Shown one piece after another: positions 18,174 through 26,173 of a stretch of DNA of 41,753 nt. This DNA is from Thermoprotei archaeon (GTDB lineage Archaea > Thermoproteota > Thermoprotei_A > Sulfolobales > NBVN01): assembly GCA_003661745.1 (NCBI GenBank), contig QMWS01000002.1, forward strand, positions 1 through 41,753, written 5' to 3'. The notes beneath the pieces were generated by a model. That model did not search any database and had not been told where the DNA came from. It saw nothing but the letters and a program-made list of their open reading frames with translations. Each line of letters opens with the position of its first letter. Within the stretch, counting starts at the first letter, position 1. The translations under genes were made by a program, and so were the position numbers.

Positions 18174-18551
18174 TTACGACGCCGCCTCGATTGCCTCTAT
18201 GGTGAACGTGACCTTGTGCCGCACCACGCCGTCCGCCGTGTACGGCTCGTCTGTCCAATCGTAAACGATGACCGTGTAGGAATCCGTGTCCGTGGTGTCC
18301 CAACTCTCGAATGTAACGCCAGCCGCCGACGCCGCCGCTGCCTCGTACGCATCCAGAAGCGACGCGTAGTCGGAGCCCCCGACGTCGAATGTCGGCTCCC
18401 ACGTCCAGCGCGGCCCCGAACCCAAGGCGTGCTTCCGCGCCACTCCGCTCGCGGAGACGAAGACGCTGTATTGCTGCGCGTCCCGCCGCTCCTTCCCCTC
18501 ATCATCGAGCGGATTTACAAGATTGGTGTACGCCCCAAGTGTCCAACTCAT
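18174..18551 (-). CDS. Small tail protein, possible distal tail component
   Basis: A 125-residue protein directly after the tape measure gene (TAATG overlap), in the usual place of a distal tail protein. It reads as a beta protein: RWTWEPTFDVGGSDYASLLD, then VTFESWDTTDTDSYTVIVYDWT and HKVTFTIEAIEAA. This strand pattern is common in phage tail ring subunits, but the protein is shorter than classic Dit. Placement and composition support a structural tail role; the exact subunit is a guess. Confidence 0.7.
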   Translation of the reverse strand: MSWTLGAYTNLVNPLDDEGKERRDAQQYSVFVSASGVARKHALGSGPRWTWEPTFDVGGSDYASLLDAYEAAAASAAGVTFESWDTTDTDSYTVIVYDWTDEPYTADGVVRHKVTFTIEAIEAAS

Positions 18552-20683
18552 TAAGGCACTCCCAGTAACTGCTTCACTATGGACGTCACCACTTCGGTCG
18601 CTACTGGAGTCATCTTCTTCACCAGCTGGCGCTTGAAATTCGGGTCATCCGCCGCGGTCAACACTCCGGTCTTCATCGAGTCTCCGATAGCGCTCCCAGA
18701 TGTGATCCAATCGTATCCCTCGATCTTCTCAGACAGGCCCTCTGCGATGTCCACTCCGGCATCGATCAGCGGCTGGCCGAACGCCTGAATCGCGAGGGGA
18801 GACATTGGCCCAAGGCCCATTTGGGACAATTGGCCTTGAACCGTCGTCATGATGTTCTCCCAATTGACCTTTGTGGTCATGGCCTCTTCGACGCTCCGGG
18901 CCAGGGCCTCCATGTTGATCGCCTCGGGATGCATCCCCATCTGCCACTCTTTCAGGAACTGCGCCGACGCCCGCTGGATCTCCCCGGGCTGCATTTCCGG
19001 CGTGATCCCTACCGTCGCGGCGTACTCCTCCCACCAACCTTCCTTCATGGCATTGGCCACGGCCTGGCCCGCGTCACCCAGGAAGCTCGCCGCCCGCCTG
19101 GCCATCTCGTCCCAGGTCTCCTCGCGCCCCAGGATCTCCTCAATCTGCTCGCTGAAGTCACCAGTGGTGGGCTGCATGATCGATTCTATGGCAGATTGAT
19201 ACGAGGAAAGGTACGACTCCCAGGCAGACTCCATTGCACTGAGCGCGCTCGCAGACCTACTCGCCATCTCATTCTGCGCGTCGCTGAATTGCGACGTGAC
19301 TTCCGTGTACTCTCTCCCCGCCCAGCGCCAGAGTGCGGCGACGTAGTCGAGTGTCCCCGCCCAACCCGCTTCGAACTCCTGCCGCCACGGCTTGTCAGTG
19401 CCAGCCACTGCCTTCTGGTACGATATGTACGCGCCCCGGATATCCGCGAGGCCCTCAATCGTGGCGTCGAAGTGTCCGCGCAGGCGGGAGAGTGCCCGCC
19501 CTAGTTGGGCGACGTCAACCGACGCCGCAGACATCGCGTCACCAACATCCTCTGTAGCGAACCGCAGTCTCTGTGCGGTGTTGATCATGTGTTCCTGCTC
19601 ACGCTTAGTGAGTAGCTGCTGCCTTCTCAAGTCCGCGAGTGCCTTACCGGCCTCGGCGGACACCTGGCCCACCCGCATGTGCATGCGCGTCCACTGCTCT
19701 GCTGAGAGGATCGTCAGGTCTGTGGCCCTGGCCATGCGGAGCATGGCCTCAGCATTTTCCTGCGGATATGCACCGAATGCTCTGAGAATGTCCGTTATGG
19801 CACTGAGGGGACTCCGAATGTCGGTTCCGAACTTAAGCATCGTAGTGAATGCCTCAGTCTGCGCCTCCGCCCACTCGTCCGTCCCCTTTGTCGCCCCGCG
19901 GAGGAACTCCGCGATTACTCCGGCAAGGGTGTCTATCGTCGGCGCGGCATCGCGCCGCATCTGATTCGTGAGATTCCCGACAGCCGCGCGCAGCTGCGCG
20001 ATCCCGCCCCCAGCGGTGCGTGCCGCGGTGTCCAGGGCTCCGAACTTGCTGATCGCGTCCGCAGTGACGGCGTTAAATAGCGCCTGTTGCTGCTCGGCCT
20101 TGGTCATCTCATCCACGGCCTTCCCCAGCGCCCGCGCGTGCGTCTCGTATGCCTCGGAAAGCTTCACGGTGAATCCGAGGTTGTCCAGGATCATTGGCGA
20201 GAGGCGGCCCAGGCCGACGACCAGGCTGTCCAGCAGGTACTGGAAATCGCCCATACCAGCCGCTGCGGCACGCTGCGCTATGGCGATGAGTTGCGGCATC
20301 TTGGACGCCATCTCCGAGCCCATCAGGAGATACGCCCGATTGTATTGCTGCATGAGCTGGACTTCGGTCAGCATCCCCTGAGATGCCGCCTGCATGGCGC
20401 TCAGGGCCGCCTCCCCGGACGTCCCCGCTGACCGCGCGAAGCGATCGAATGATCGCTCCAGATTTATCATCTGCGAGCCTACTTCGCCTAGCTCCAGGGC
20501 CTCGCCTATTAACTTCCCCGCGGTATAGAACGCCCCGACCAGCCCCCCAACGCCAAGCAGCCGCTTGCCCGTGGTGACAAACGACTGCAACGACTCCTCG
20601 CCCTTCGTGAGTCCGCGGTCTAACTCCCGATTGTCAGCGCTGATGCGGACGAGTAGGCGCGCAACTTCTCCTACAAGGGCCAC
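18551..20683 (-). CDS. Tape measure protein
   Basis: A 710-residue protein that sets tail length during assembly. It opens with VARLLVRISADNRELDRGL, typical of tape measure N-termini, followed by a hydrophobic glycine-rich stretch (LLGVGGLVGAFYTAGKLIG, about 41-59) and long Ala/Gln/Met-rich helical segments. The length would give a tail of roughly 100 nm by the usual 1.5 angstrom per residue rule. The GTG start overlaps the stop of the frameshift frame (TAGTG) with GAGGAG upstream, the usual coupling of chaperone to tape measure. No peptidase domain is seen. Confidence 0.9.
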   Translation of the reverse strand: MALVGEVARLLVRISADNRELDRGLTKGEESLQSFVTTGKRLLGVGGLVGAFYTAGKLIGEALELGEVGSQMINLERSFDRFARSAGTSGEAALSAMQAASQGMLTEVQLMQQYNRAYLLMGSEMASKMPQLIAIAQRAAAAGMGDFQYLLDSLVVGLGRLSPMILDNLGFTVKLSEAYETHARALGKAVDEMTKAEQQQALFNAVTADAISKFGALDTAARTAGGGIAQLRAAVGNLTNQMRRDAAPTIDTLAGVIAEFLRGATKGTDEWAEAQTEAFTTMLKFGTDIRSPLSAITDILRAFGAYPQENAEAMLRMARATDLTILSAEQWTRMHMRVGQVSAEAGKALADLRRQQLLTKREQEHMINTAQRLRFATEDVGDAMSAASVDVAQLGRALSRLRGHFDATIEGLADIRGAYISYQKAVAGTDKPWRQEFEAGWAGTLDYVAALWRWAGREYTEVTSQFSDAQNEMASRSASALSAMESAWESYLSSYQSAIESIMQPTTGDFSEQIEEILGREETWDEMARRAASFLGDAGQAVANAMKEGWWEEYAATVGITPEMQPGEIQRASAQFLKEWQMGMHPEAINMEALARSVEEAMTTKVNWENIMTTVQGQLSQMGLGPMSPLAIQAFGQPLIDAGVDIAEGLSEKIEGYDWITSGSAIGDSMKTGVLTAADDPNFKRQLVKKMTPVATEVVTSIVKQLLGVP

Positions 20684-20886
20684 TAACGTCTCCTCAATTC
20701 ACTCTTCGCCTTCTCGATCAGTTCTTGCTCGGTCTCCTCCCTGTCGCGCAGCGCTTTGCGGTAGCGATAAAACCCTATCCACCGCACGAATTCAGGCATG
20801 TCCATACTCCGCTCGAGCTGCGCCACGGTCATGTGCAGATTCTCTGCCAGCTGATACGTGGCGAAGAGGATGCTATCCTTCGCGAA
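20683..20886 (-). CDS. Tail assembly chaperone frameshift extension (gpT-like)
   Basis: A 67-codon frame just after the 124-residue chaperone, in the frame one base ahead of it. Reading from TTC at 20886 it gives FAKDSILFATYQLAENLHMT, then VAQLERSMDMPEFVRWIGFY and a charged helix ending ELRRR. This is the classic look of the T half of lambda-like G-T chaperones. It has no convincing start codon or ribosome site, so it is probably made only as a fusion by ribosomal frameshifting. It ends by overlapping the tape measure start, the usual arrangement. Confidence 0.75.
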   Translation of the reverse strand, partial: FAKDSILFATYQLAENLHMTVAQLERSMDMPEFVRWIGFYRYRKALRDREETEQELIEKAKSELRRR

Positions 20887-21247
20887 ACGACTGCTCCGCT
20901 TCTTTCACTGCCTCGACAGTCACCTGGCCGTAGGTGTTCATCCCGGACAGCGCCCAGACCCTGTTCAGCAGCTGCTGGACAGGGCCCCAGACCTTCTCTC
21001 GCAACTCCTGCGCCTGCTCCAGGGTCAGCTCAGGCTCTGCCAGGCCGTACTTCAGCGCCAGCGCTTCCATGCGCTCGGGATTGATCTCCCCAGATTCGTC
21101 CTGCGCCTCTCGAAGCATCTTCGTATGATCCGCTTTGCTGAACGCGCGGATCTTGACGAGTCCGAGCCCAGGCAGATCCACGATCTCCGTTACCGCGTCT
21201 GCCCTCGGCGCGGCGAGCAGCTCCTCAGCAGTTAGGAACTTCGTCAT
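20873..21247 (-). CDS. Tail assembly chaperone (gpG-like)
   Basis: A 124-residue protein in the gene slot between tail tube and tape measure. It opens MTKFLTAEELLAAPR, then VDLPGLGLVKIRAFSKADH with KMLREAQDESGEINPER and helical LEQAQELREKVWG, like many siphovirus chaperones that coat the tape measure protein before tube assembly. It overlaps the tail tube gene by 4 nt (ATGA). A second frame continues past its stop and is joined by frameshifting. Family by order and pattern. Confidence 0.85.
   Translation of the reverse strand: MTKFLTAEELLAAPRADAVTEIVDLPGLGLVKIRAFSKADHTKMLREAQDESGEINPERMEALALKYGLAEPELTLEQAQELREKVWGPVQQLLNRVWALSGMNTYGQVTVEAVKEAEQSFREG
20876..20890 (-). other. Probable programmed ribosomal frameshift site (+1 geometry)
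   Basis: Near its end the first frame reads TCG TTT CGC GAA GGA TAG. Moving one base forward at TTT-C gives TTC GCG AAG and enters the downstream frame. The second frame has a TGA just upstream (in GTGAAAG), so the shift must occur in the roughly 30-nt overlap. TTTC lets a phenylalanine tRNA re-pair on UUC. A -2 shift would also work; a -1 shift would not. Which codon shifts is inferred. Confidence 0.55.
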
Positions 21248-21642
21248 GAGACAGTGCCTCGCGTTACCGCGCCGTCGCTCACGATATCGAAACTGTACTT
21301 CACCGCATCAGCACCAGCAGGGCCTGGTCTGAATGAGGTGATACGGCAGTTCCCGCTGAATTTGACCTTGCCTGACGAGTTGCCCTGAGGATAGTACGTC
21401 CACGCCACTGCCGAGTCGCCGTCCCACGCGCTCCAGACAGCATCGTCCAGCGTCGGATCGTAGTCGCCACTGACCGAAATGCTGGCCATCTTGTGTCCCG
21501 CGAGCCGCTGTACCCACGCGGAGCCAAGGATCCTCAAATCCGCGATCTCACGCTCGAACGTCGGGTCGATGCTCTCGATATAGTCGAGGATGCTCACTCC
21601 CGCCAGTTCGAAATCGGCATCAATGCCGTGCCCAAAAGCCAT
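21244..21642 (-). CDS. Tail tube protein paralog 1 (short)
   Basis: A 132-residue beta protein. It shares with the gene upstream the pattern FGHGI, then DPTFER.IAD.R.L, WVQR.AG.K and Y.PQG.S.G.V. These are diverged tandem copies of a tail-tube-like fold. Its place just before the chaperone and tape measure fits the major tail protein. ATG 21642 has GGAGGTAGGTAAGGG upstream and lies 7 nt after the longer paralog. Which copy forms the tube is not known. Confidence 0.75.
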   Translation of the reverse strand: MAFGHGIDADFELAGVSILDYIESIDPTFEREIADLRILGSAWVQRLAGHKMASISVSGDYDPTLDDAVWSAWDGDSAVAWTYYPQGNSSGKVKFSGNCRITSFRPGPAGADAVKYSFDIVSDGAVTRGTVS

Positions 21643-21649
21643 CCCTTAC

Positions 21650-22372
21650 CTACCTCCTGCCAAATGCTATGAAGAATGTTGCAGCACTTCCCAACGACAG
21701 CGTCCACGCCGCGCGAATATAGCGCTCGACTGCCGTCTCTGCTGCCACAACCTTCTGTTCACTTGTCTCAGATGTTACGTCAGAGAACGCGACCAGGTCG
21801 CTCCAATCGCTTCCGTTGTCGCTATGCTGAATCTTCGCGGACAGCGTCGCGCCTCCATCTAGCGCTGTCACGATAAGATACGCGCCGCCGCCGTTGGCGG
21901 ATGCGCTTCCGCTATCCACGGTACTTCCTGCGTCCTCGCTACCAGTCCCCGTCTCCTCGCCGAGCGTATGCAAGATCTCCGCCCTGTCCGCGGACGTTGA
22001 GCCGATGACGGTCACGGGCATACGCACTGCATCGTCTCCTGCGGTTATGCTCTCCGAACTCACCAGGTTGACGCTGCAATACGCCACGCCGCCCAACGAA
22101 TCCCCCTGCGGCAGATATGCGAACACCCGCCCCGTGACGCCGTCGAAGATAGACCATACGCTCGGCCCGATGGCGCCCGCCGACGGGTCGTGTACCCCCG
22201 CCAGGGCGATGGTAATCGCCTTGCGACCCGCGACCCGCTGCACCCACGGCGTCGCGAGGACGCGGATATCCGCGATATCGCGCTCGAACGTCGGATCTAC
22301 GCTCTCGACGTATTGCGACAGGTCTACCGTGTGATAATAGACCTTGCTGCTTATTCCGTGGCCAAAGCTCAT
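21650..22372 (-). CDS. Tail tube protein paralog 2 with extra C-terminal domain
   Basis: A 240-residue protein. Residues 1-130 align by eye with the next gene (FGHGI, DPTFERDIADIRVLATPWVQ, PQGDSLGGV). A Gly/Ser/Thr-rich linker (about 143-165) then leads to an added beta domain (LIVTALDGGATLSAKIQHSD, WTLSLGSAATFFIAFG) resembling decorations seen on tube or head proteins. Two readings are possible: a minor decorated tube subunit mixed with the short copy, or a tail terminator-side ring. It is coupled by ATGA to the tail completion gene. Confidence 0.72.
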   Translation of the reverse strand: MSFGHGISSKVYYHTVDLSQYVESVDPTFERDIADIRVLATPWVQRVAGRKAITIALAGVHDPSAGAIGPSVWSIFDGVTGRVFAYLPQGDSLGGVAYCSVNLVSSESITAGDDAVRMPVTVIGSTSADRAEILHTLGEETGTGSEDAGSTVDSGSASANGGGAYLIVTALDGGATLSAKIQHSDNGSDWSDLVAFSDVTSETSEQKVVAAETAVERYIRAAWTLSLGSAATFFIAFGRR

Positions 22373-22773
22373 TCGCTCACCTCAATCGCAAAATCTGCGA
22401 TCACATGCTGATAAACGACTCCCGAATCGTTCTCTACGAACTCGAAGCTGCCGCGCCTCTCCGCGAACCAGAAGGCGCCGTCGGCGACGGCCAGATCTTG
22501 TCTCGTCAGCAGCGTGTCAACTCTGGCCATCGCCTGGTCTGCCGTCTCCTTGCTGAGGCCCTCGTCAACGCACCGAATTTGATAGTGGTACCCTACAACC
22601 AGCCTGGTTCCAAGCGTGTACGAGTCCGTGCTGCTGATCAGGTTGATCACGATGTATGGCAACACAGCGTCGTCTGGAGCTATGCCGCGATAGACGCCGT
22701 TCACCAGGTTCATGAGTTCGGTGTCGCTGGTCAGCTTGTTGTATAGCGCCGTCTCAACTGCGAACGCCGTCAT
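22369..22773 (-). CDS. Tail terminator / completion protein (DUF3168-like)
   Basis: A 134-residue protein. The opening FAVETALYNKLTSDTELMNLV, then the strands LPYIVINLISSTDSYTLGTR and HYQIRCVDEGLSKETADQAM with a late QDLAVADGAFWFAERRGSFE, fit the DUF3168-type tail completion family. This protein caps the tube at the head-proximal end. It starts at ATG 22773, overlapping the gp10-like stop by 4 nt, in the canonical order connector, gp10-like, terminator, tube. Confidence 0.8.
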   Translation of the reverse strand: MTAFAVETALYNKLTSDTELMNLVNGVYRGIAPDDAVLPYIVINLISSTDSYTLGTRLVVGYHYQIRCVDEGLSKETADQAMARVDTLLTRQDLAVADGAFWFAERRGSFEFVENDSGVVYQHVIADFAIEVSE

Positions 22774-23192
22774 CGCACTACGGCCTTGAACGCTTTTCCG
22801 AAGATGCCCGCGATCTTCTTGCTCGTCTGCTCTATCGCAGGCCGCAGGAACGGCCTCGGGGCCATCTTCCTCGTTCCGAGCTCAAGATACGCGCCGTATT
22901 CCACGCCGATGATATCGTATTGCAACTTCCCAGACCTCTCGGCCTTCAAACTCGCCGCCAGGGTGCCAGTGTCCGTGGCAGGCGCCTCGCCTGGTGCCGA
23001 TGCGATGTGCACGATCCCACGGTGGCGATACTCGCGCCCGGTCTTCGGCGGGTAATGGATGCGTCGCACCGCGTCCGCGATGATCATCTCGGCGATGATG
23101 TACAGGATCTTCCCCATTTCCACTGGCAACGCCGCGCGCGCCTTCGGGAAATGATCATACTCTACCTCAATCGCCAGTCCCTTGCCGACCAC
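22770..23192 (-). CDS. HK97 gp10-like head-tail joining protein
   Basis: A 140-residue protein with IEVEYDHFPKARAALPVEMG, helical ILYIIAEMIIADAVRRIHYP and the hallmark C-terminal section GTLAASLKAER, IIGVEYGAYLELGTRKMAPR and PFLRPAIEQ. This matches the HK97 gp10 family, which sits at the neck between connector and tail. I use GTG 23192, 4 nt after AGGAGG; the frame is open upstream to 23243, but that part overlaps the preceding gene. It is coupled to the tail terminator. Confidence 0.85.
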   Translation of the reverse strand: MVGKGLAIEVEYDHFPKARAALPVEMGKILYIIAEMIIADAVRRIHYPPKTGREYRHRGIVHIASAPGEAPATDTGTLAASLKAERSGKLQYDIIGVEYGAYLELGTRKMAPRPFLRPAIEQTSKKIAGIFGKAFKAVVR

Positions 23193-23200
23193 GACGCCTC

Positions 23201-23560
23201 CTACTCTACCAGCGCGACGATGACCCTGCGCGCCGTCGCCCACGCGCCGCCGGAGACCATGCCGACGACCTCATATGTGCTCCCGGATAATTCTACCCTG
23301 TCCTGCGCGGAGATATCCTCGTCAGCCTCCAGCGTGAGCACCCACACGGTCTTCCCCTGCATCTGCTCGGCGATCACGCGCTCCTCTGGCCTGCGCGCGC
23401 TCGCGATGCGACACGCGACGTCCGTCGCGATGACGCTCCACGCTTCCGTGTATCCGCCCGCGCCGTCGCTCGTCAACGACTTGCGCTTTATCGTGCACGT
23501 GCTCGGAAGCGCTTCCTCCTGCACCGAGCGCATTGACAGGATTTCCGCTTCAGTAAGCAT
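23201..23560 (-). CDS. Head-tail adaptor / stopper protein
   Basis: A 119-residue beta-barrel-like protein: CTIKRKSLTSDGAGGYTEAW, then DVACRIASARRPEERVIAEQ, VWVLTLEADEDISAQDRVEL and GSTYEVVGMVSGG. This pattern matches the phage head-tail joining family (SPP1 gp16 or HK97 gp9-like stopper) that closes the connector after packaging. It starts at ATG 23560, next to the coiled-coil gene, with GGAG upstream. Order and motif agree. Confidence 0.82.
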   Translation of the reverse strand: MLTEAEILSMRSVQEEALPSTCTIKRKSLTSDGAGGYTEAWSVIATDVACRIASARRPEERVIAEQMQGKTVWVLTLEADEDISAQDRVELSGSTYEVVGMVSGGAWATARRVIVALVE

Positions 23561-23778
23561 TAGCTCCTTATCCCCAGATATGCAGCCACCGCTGCCAGGA
23601 CTGTTGACAAGCTCCCCTGGAGCACCGTGCTGACCGTCTGCCGCTCTTTAATCCTGACGATCTCGCGATCGTGCTCCCGGACGGATCCGTTTATCACCGC
23701 GAGCCTGTCGTTGATTTCGTGCAGACTCTGATGGATCATATCCAAGCGCGCGTCCAAGGACTCCAATGTGACCTGCAT
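23560..23778 (-). CDS. Coiled-coil plus C-terminal membrane helix protein
   Basis: A 72-residue protein. Residues 1-48 are a charged helix with heptad-like leucines and isoleucines (LDARLDMIHQSLHEINDRLA). Residues about 52-70 (VLQGSLSTVLAAVAAYLGI) form a membrane segment at the C-terminus. It looks like haemolysin XhlA-type or holin-accessory proteins. It starts at ATG 23778 with GAGGAAATAGC upstream, just after the three-helix membrane protein, and the pair probably acts together in lysis. A tail or connector role cannot be excluded. Confidence 0.7.
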   Translation of the reverse strand: MQVTLESLDARLDMIHQSLHEINDRLAVINGSVREHDREIVRIKERQTVSTVLQGSLSTVLAAVAAYLGIRS

Positions 23779-23779
23779 G

Positions 23780-24037
23780 CTATTTCCTCGCTACCGTCCT
23801 CCCGCCTGAGTACAGCCCGCTTGCCGATAGACCGGACAGTAGTCCGAGGAGCTCTACCTGCAACCAGGGCCCCAGGTCGGGCTGGCTCAGCTTAGCCAGC
23901 GTCGCCAGGACGATGCCGAGCGCAGCCGCCAGCGGGGCCGCCCAGCGATTCGGGAGGCCGAAGCTACGCTTCGACATTTCCACCAATGCGATGATCACGC
24001 CCGCTGCCGGAATTCCGTATATCACTAAGCTATCCAT
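23780..24037 (-). CDS. Holin-like membrane protein
   Basis: An 85-residue protein with three hydrophobic segments: about 3-20 (SLVIYGIPAAGVIIALVE), 33-50 (AAPLAAALGIVLATLAKL) and 60-79 (LQVELLGLLSGLSASGLYSG). It has a short basic C-terminus. The central RWAAPLAAALGI and the GLSASGLYSGG ending resemble small phage holins that permeabilise the inner membrane. It lies among head-tail connector genes, far from the lysin, which is unusual. It overlaps the previous gene by 8 nt. Confidence 0.72.
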   Translation of the reverse strand: MDSLVIYGIPAAGVIIALVEMSKRSFGLPNRWAAPLAAALGIVLATLAKLSQPDLGPWLQVELLGLLSGLSASGLYSGGRTVARK

Positions 24038-24236
24038 TAGCCACCACCAGTCTCTCTGTCTCTGTCACGTACTCGATGGGATCCCAGGCATTGTCGCTGA
24101 CGAGCGGCTTCACAGACTCATAGAGTTCGTCGTACGCCGACGCCGAGCCCGCCAGCGCCTTCCAGCGCTCTAGCGCCGCGCGCTCCCTACTCTGCGCCTG
24201 CTCGCGGAATAGCTCCGCACGCTCTTCCTCAGTCAC
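24030..24236 (-). CDS. Small helical protein of unknown function
   Basis: A 68-residue charged helical protein (TEEERAELFREQAQSRERAA, then a short YDELYESVKPLVSDNAWDP section). The GTG start has GGAGGCGTAG upstream. It is squeezed between the head-tail connector gene and the holin-like gene. I do not recognise it; a connector or lysis accessory would fit the position. Confidence 0.6.
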   Translation of the reverse strand: MTEEERAELFREQAQSRERAALERWKALAGSASAYDELYESVKPLVSDNAWDPIEYVTETERLVVANG

Positions 24237-24590
24237 CTACGCCTCCGTGGCCAGCGGGCCAGGAAGTTCGACATTGCTCGTGATCCTTCTGCTGTATTGT
24301 CGCGCCATGCGTTCGCAATGCTCAGTTATCTGAGAACGGTCGAATGACGCACCGTCCGCAGTAAAGTCGAAGCGCGAGGCGGCCTTGGCTGCCTTCCAGC
24401 GCCAGCCCTCTGCCGCCCCGCGGTTCAAGTCCCAGGTGGGCTCCCAGTCCTCATCGTCCGGAGCCCGCCCGTCCGCGTCCATTACCTTGCACATCGAGAG
24501 GAGATCGTCCAGTTCCTCGGCGGTCAGCTCAGGATCATTCGAGGACGCAGTCATCCGACTAAGCCTCACCAAAGCCTCCGCCTCGGTCAT
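24237..24590 (-). CDS. Head-tail connector-like protein
   Basis: A 117-residue protein. It opens TEAEALVRLSRMTASSNDPE, then LTAEELDDLLSMCKVMDADG, followed by WDLNRGAAEGWRWKAAKAAS, FDFTADGASFDRSQ and HCERMARQY. I recognise this as a common small protein next to the major capsid gene, with the helical WDLNRAAAEGW.WKA core of gp6-type connectors. It probably forms a ring below the portal. ATG 24590 sits 1 nt after the capsid stop region. Confidence 0.75.
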   Translation of the reverse strand: MTEAEALVRLSRMTASSNDPELTAEELDDLLSMCKVMDADGRAPDDEDWEPTWDLNRGAAEGWRWKAAKAASRFDFTADGASFDRSQITEHCERMARQYSRRITSNVELPGPLATEA

Positions 24591-24591
24591 G

Positions 24592-25545
24592 CTATGACCC
24601 CTCTTCAGTTAGCAGGACGCCGAACGGATAGCGCTCCGACTCGTCCTCTTCCATGCGATTGATCGGGTTGGGAACCTGCCATGCGATCCGCATGACCGCC
24701 CGCAACGCCACCATATCCTGTTGCGGCAGGTTGTAGACGATGTTCCCGTCCGCATCCTGGATCACTGCCTCAGTCAGCACCTTGTAACTGATGTCCTGCC
24801 TGAGCGCATAGATCATTTGCGACCAATCGCCGCAGATGAGCATCGCGTTCTGCCCGTTGAAGACGCCGTTACGCGGGAACTCGACCGGCTCACCGTCGAG
24901 TTCGTAGCGGTTCCTCTCCTGGACGTTCCTGGAGAAGATCAGCTGCCCGTCAGTCGCGCGCAGTCCCCGCAGGATCCCGCGCATCGAGACGTCCGCGATG
25001 TGACCGGTGATGAAGTACCCGTCCGCCTCGACCAGGCTCACGACTCCGTTCTCAGAGAGAAGGTCGTCGTAGATGTCCGGATTGGTTCCGTAGACTACGC
25101 TGTTACCAGCGGCTACAGCCGCCGTCACGACGTCAGTCGGCCAGGTCGCAGGTGCGTTCGTGCCGAACAGGACGGCCATGTCAAACACCCTGCCCATGGC
25201 CTCAACGATCCGCGGGCGGATCTCGCCCCACACGTCGTAGTCCTGGTCGTCGAGCACAGCCTCCGGAATCGGGACGATGCACGCGAGCTCCTCGGCGTTG
25301 AGATACTTGTTCTCCCACGCCTGCTCGGTGGTCTGCTTCAGGCCGATATCACCAGATACGAAGTACGCCGTTGGCAGCGCACTTAGCACTGGGATGCTCC
25401 GCTGCGCCCTCGGCATGTCCGGCGCGCGGGTGGCCAGGCGCATCACCGCACTCGACTCGGTGACGCCCTGTACGATCTCACGGCTGGTATCCGGTGGGAT
25501 GAGCGCAGCCGCATCACTCCTGCTTATAAGCGAATTGTACGCCAT
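24592..25545 (-). CDS. Major capsid protein, HK97 fold
   Basis: A 317-residue capsid subunit. The opening SLISRSDAAALIPPDTSREI, then VMRLATRAPDMPRAQRSIPV and the E-loop-like VSGDIGLKQTTEQAWENKYL are typical of short HK97-fold major capsid proteins. The P-domain-like VPIPEAVLDD follows. The C-terminus has MIYALRQDISYKVLTEA and an A-domain-like end. No long N-terminal delta domain is seen; a separate scaffold gene lies upstream. Most abundant virion protein by role. Confidence 0.88.
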   Translation of the reverse strand: MAYNSLISRSDAAALIPPDTSREIVQGVTESSAVMRLATRAPDMPRAQRSIPVLSALPTAYFVSGDIGLKQTTEQAWENKYLNAEELACIVPIPEAVLDDQDYDVWGEIRPRIVEAMGRVFDMAVLFGTNAPATWPTDVVTAAVAAGNSVVYGTNPDIYDDLLSENGVVSLVEADGYFITGHIADVSMRGILRGLRATDGQLIFSRNVQERNRYELDGEPVEFPRNGVFNGQNAMLICGDWSQMIYALRQDISYKVLTEAVIQDADGNIVYNLPQQDMVALRAVMRIAWQVPNPINRMEEDESERYPFGVLLTEEGS

Positions 25546-25555
25546 TTATCCTCTC

Positions 25556-26131
25556 CTACCTTCCTGCTGCTCGTCTGATAAAGTCGTTCATTCCGCCGGA
25601 CACTGGTGGCGTCTCGTTCCCAGCGGAGCCGTCCGCTGAACCAGTCGTCGTGCGGAAGAGATCTGGATAGCGCTTCTTCAATGTCTTGAAGTCGTGATCG
25701 CTGACTTCCCCGTCGTCGTAGCTCCCGAGGAGGCCATCTGCCTGCGCAGCTAGATATGCGAGTTGCAGATTCGTCACTCCCTCTCGGAGTGCCTTCTCGA
25801 CGAAGTCCGCGCGCACCTCAGCCGCGGCCACCCTGGCCTCGGCATCGAGCGCCTTGCGCTCCTCCTCAGCCAGCCTGCTGGACAGTTTCTCGAGCTCGGT
25901 CTTCCCCGCTTCCTCGCGCTCCCGCTTGATCTCGTCGAGCTCGCGCTTAAGCGCCTTGGCCTGCTTCTCGAACTGTCGCAGTTTGCGGATAGTCGCTAAC
26001 GCGCGCTCCTTGTCGAAGTCCTCCCCGTCGTCCCCCTGGTCGTCAGACGCCTGGTCTGCCGCCGTGGGCTCCGCGTCGTCGGGTTCCACTACCTGAGTGG
26101 CGTCATCGTTCACATTGTCATCCGGTGGCAT
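25556..26131 (-). CDS. Capsid scaffold protein
   Basis: A 191-residue acidic, coiled-coil protein: an N-terminus rich in D and E, a long helix (ALATIRKLRQFEKQAKALKR to about 120), and a C-terminus with TLKKRYPDLFR and NDFIRRAAGR. This is the classic phage scaffold (gp20-like) layout directly upstream of the capsid gene. ATG 26131 has GGGAGGCGAG upstream; the longer TTG frame would place that site inside the gene. No separate maturation protease is obvious. Confidence 0.85.
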   Translation of the reverse strand: MPPDDNVNDDATQVVEPDDAEPTAADQASDDQGDDGEDFDKERALATIRKLRQFEKQAKALKRELDEIKREREEAGKTELEKLSSRLAEEERKALDAEARVAAAEVRADFVEKALREGVTNLQLAYLAAQADGLLGSYDDGEVSDHDFKTLKKRYPDLFRTTTGSADGSAGNETPPVSGGMNDFIRRAAGR

Positions 26132-26173
26132 CTCGCCTCCCAATTAAGCCCGCGCACCTGTCGCGGCATGTGT

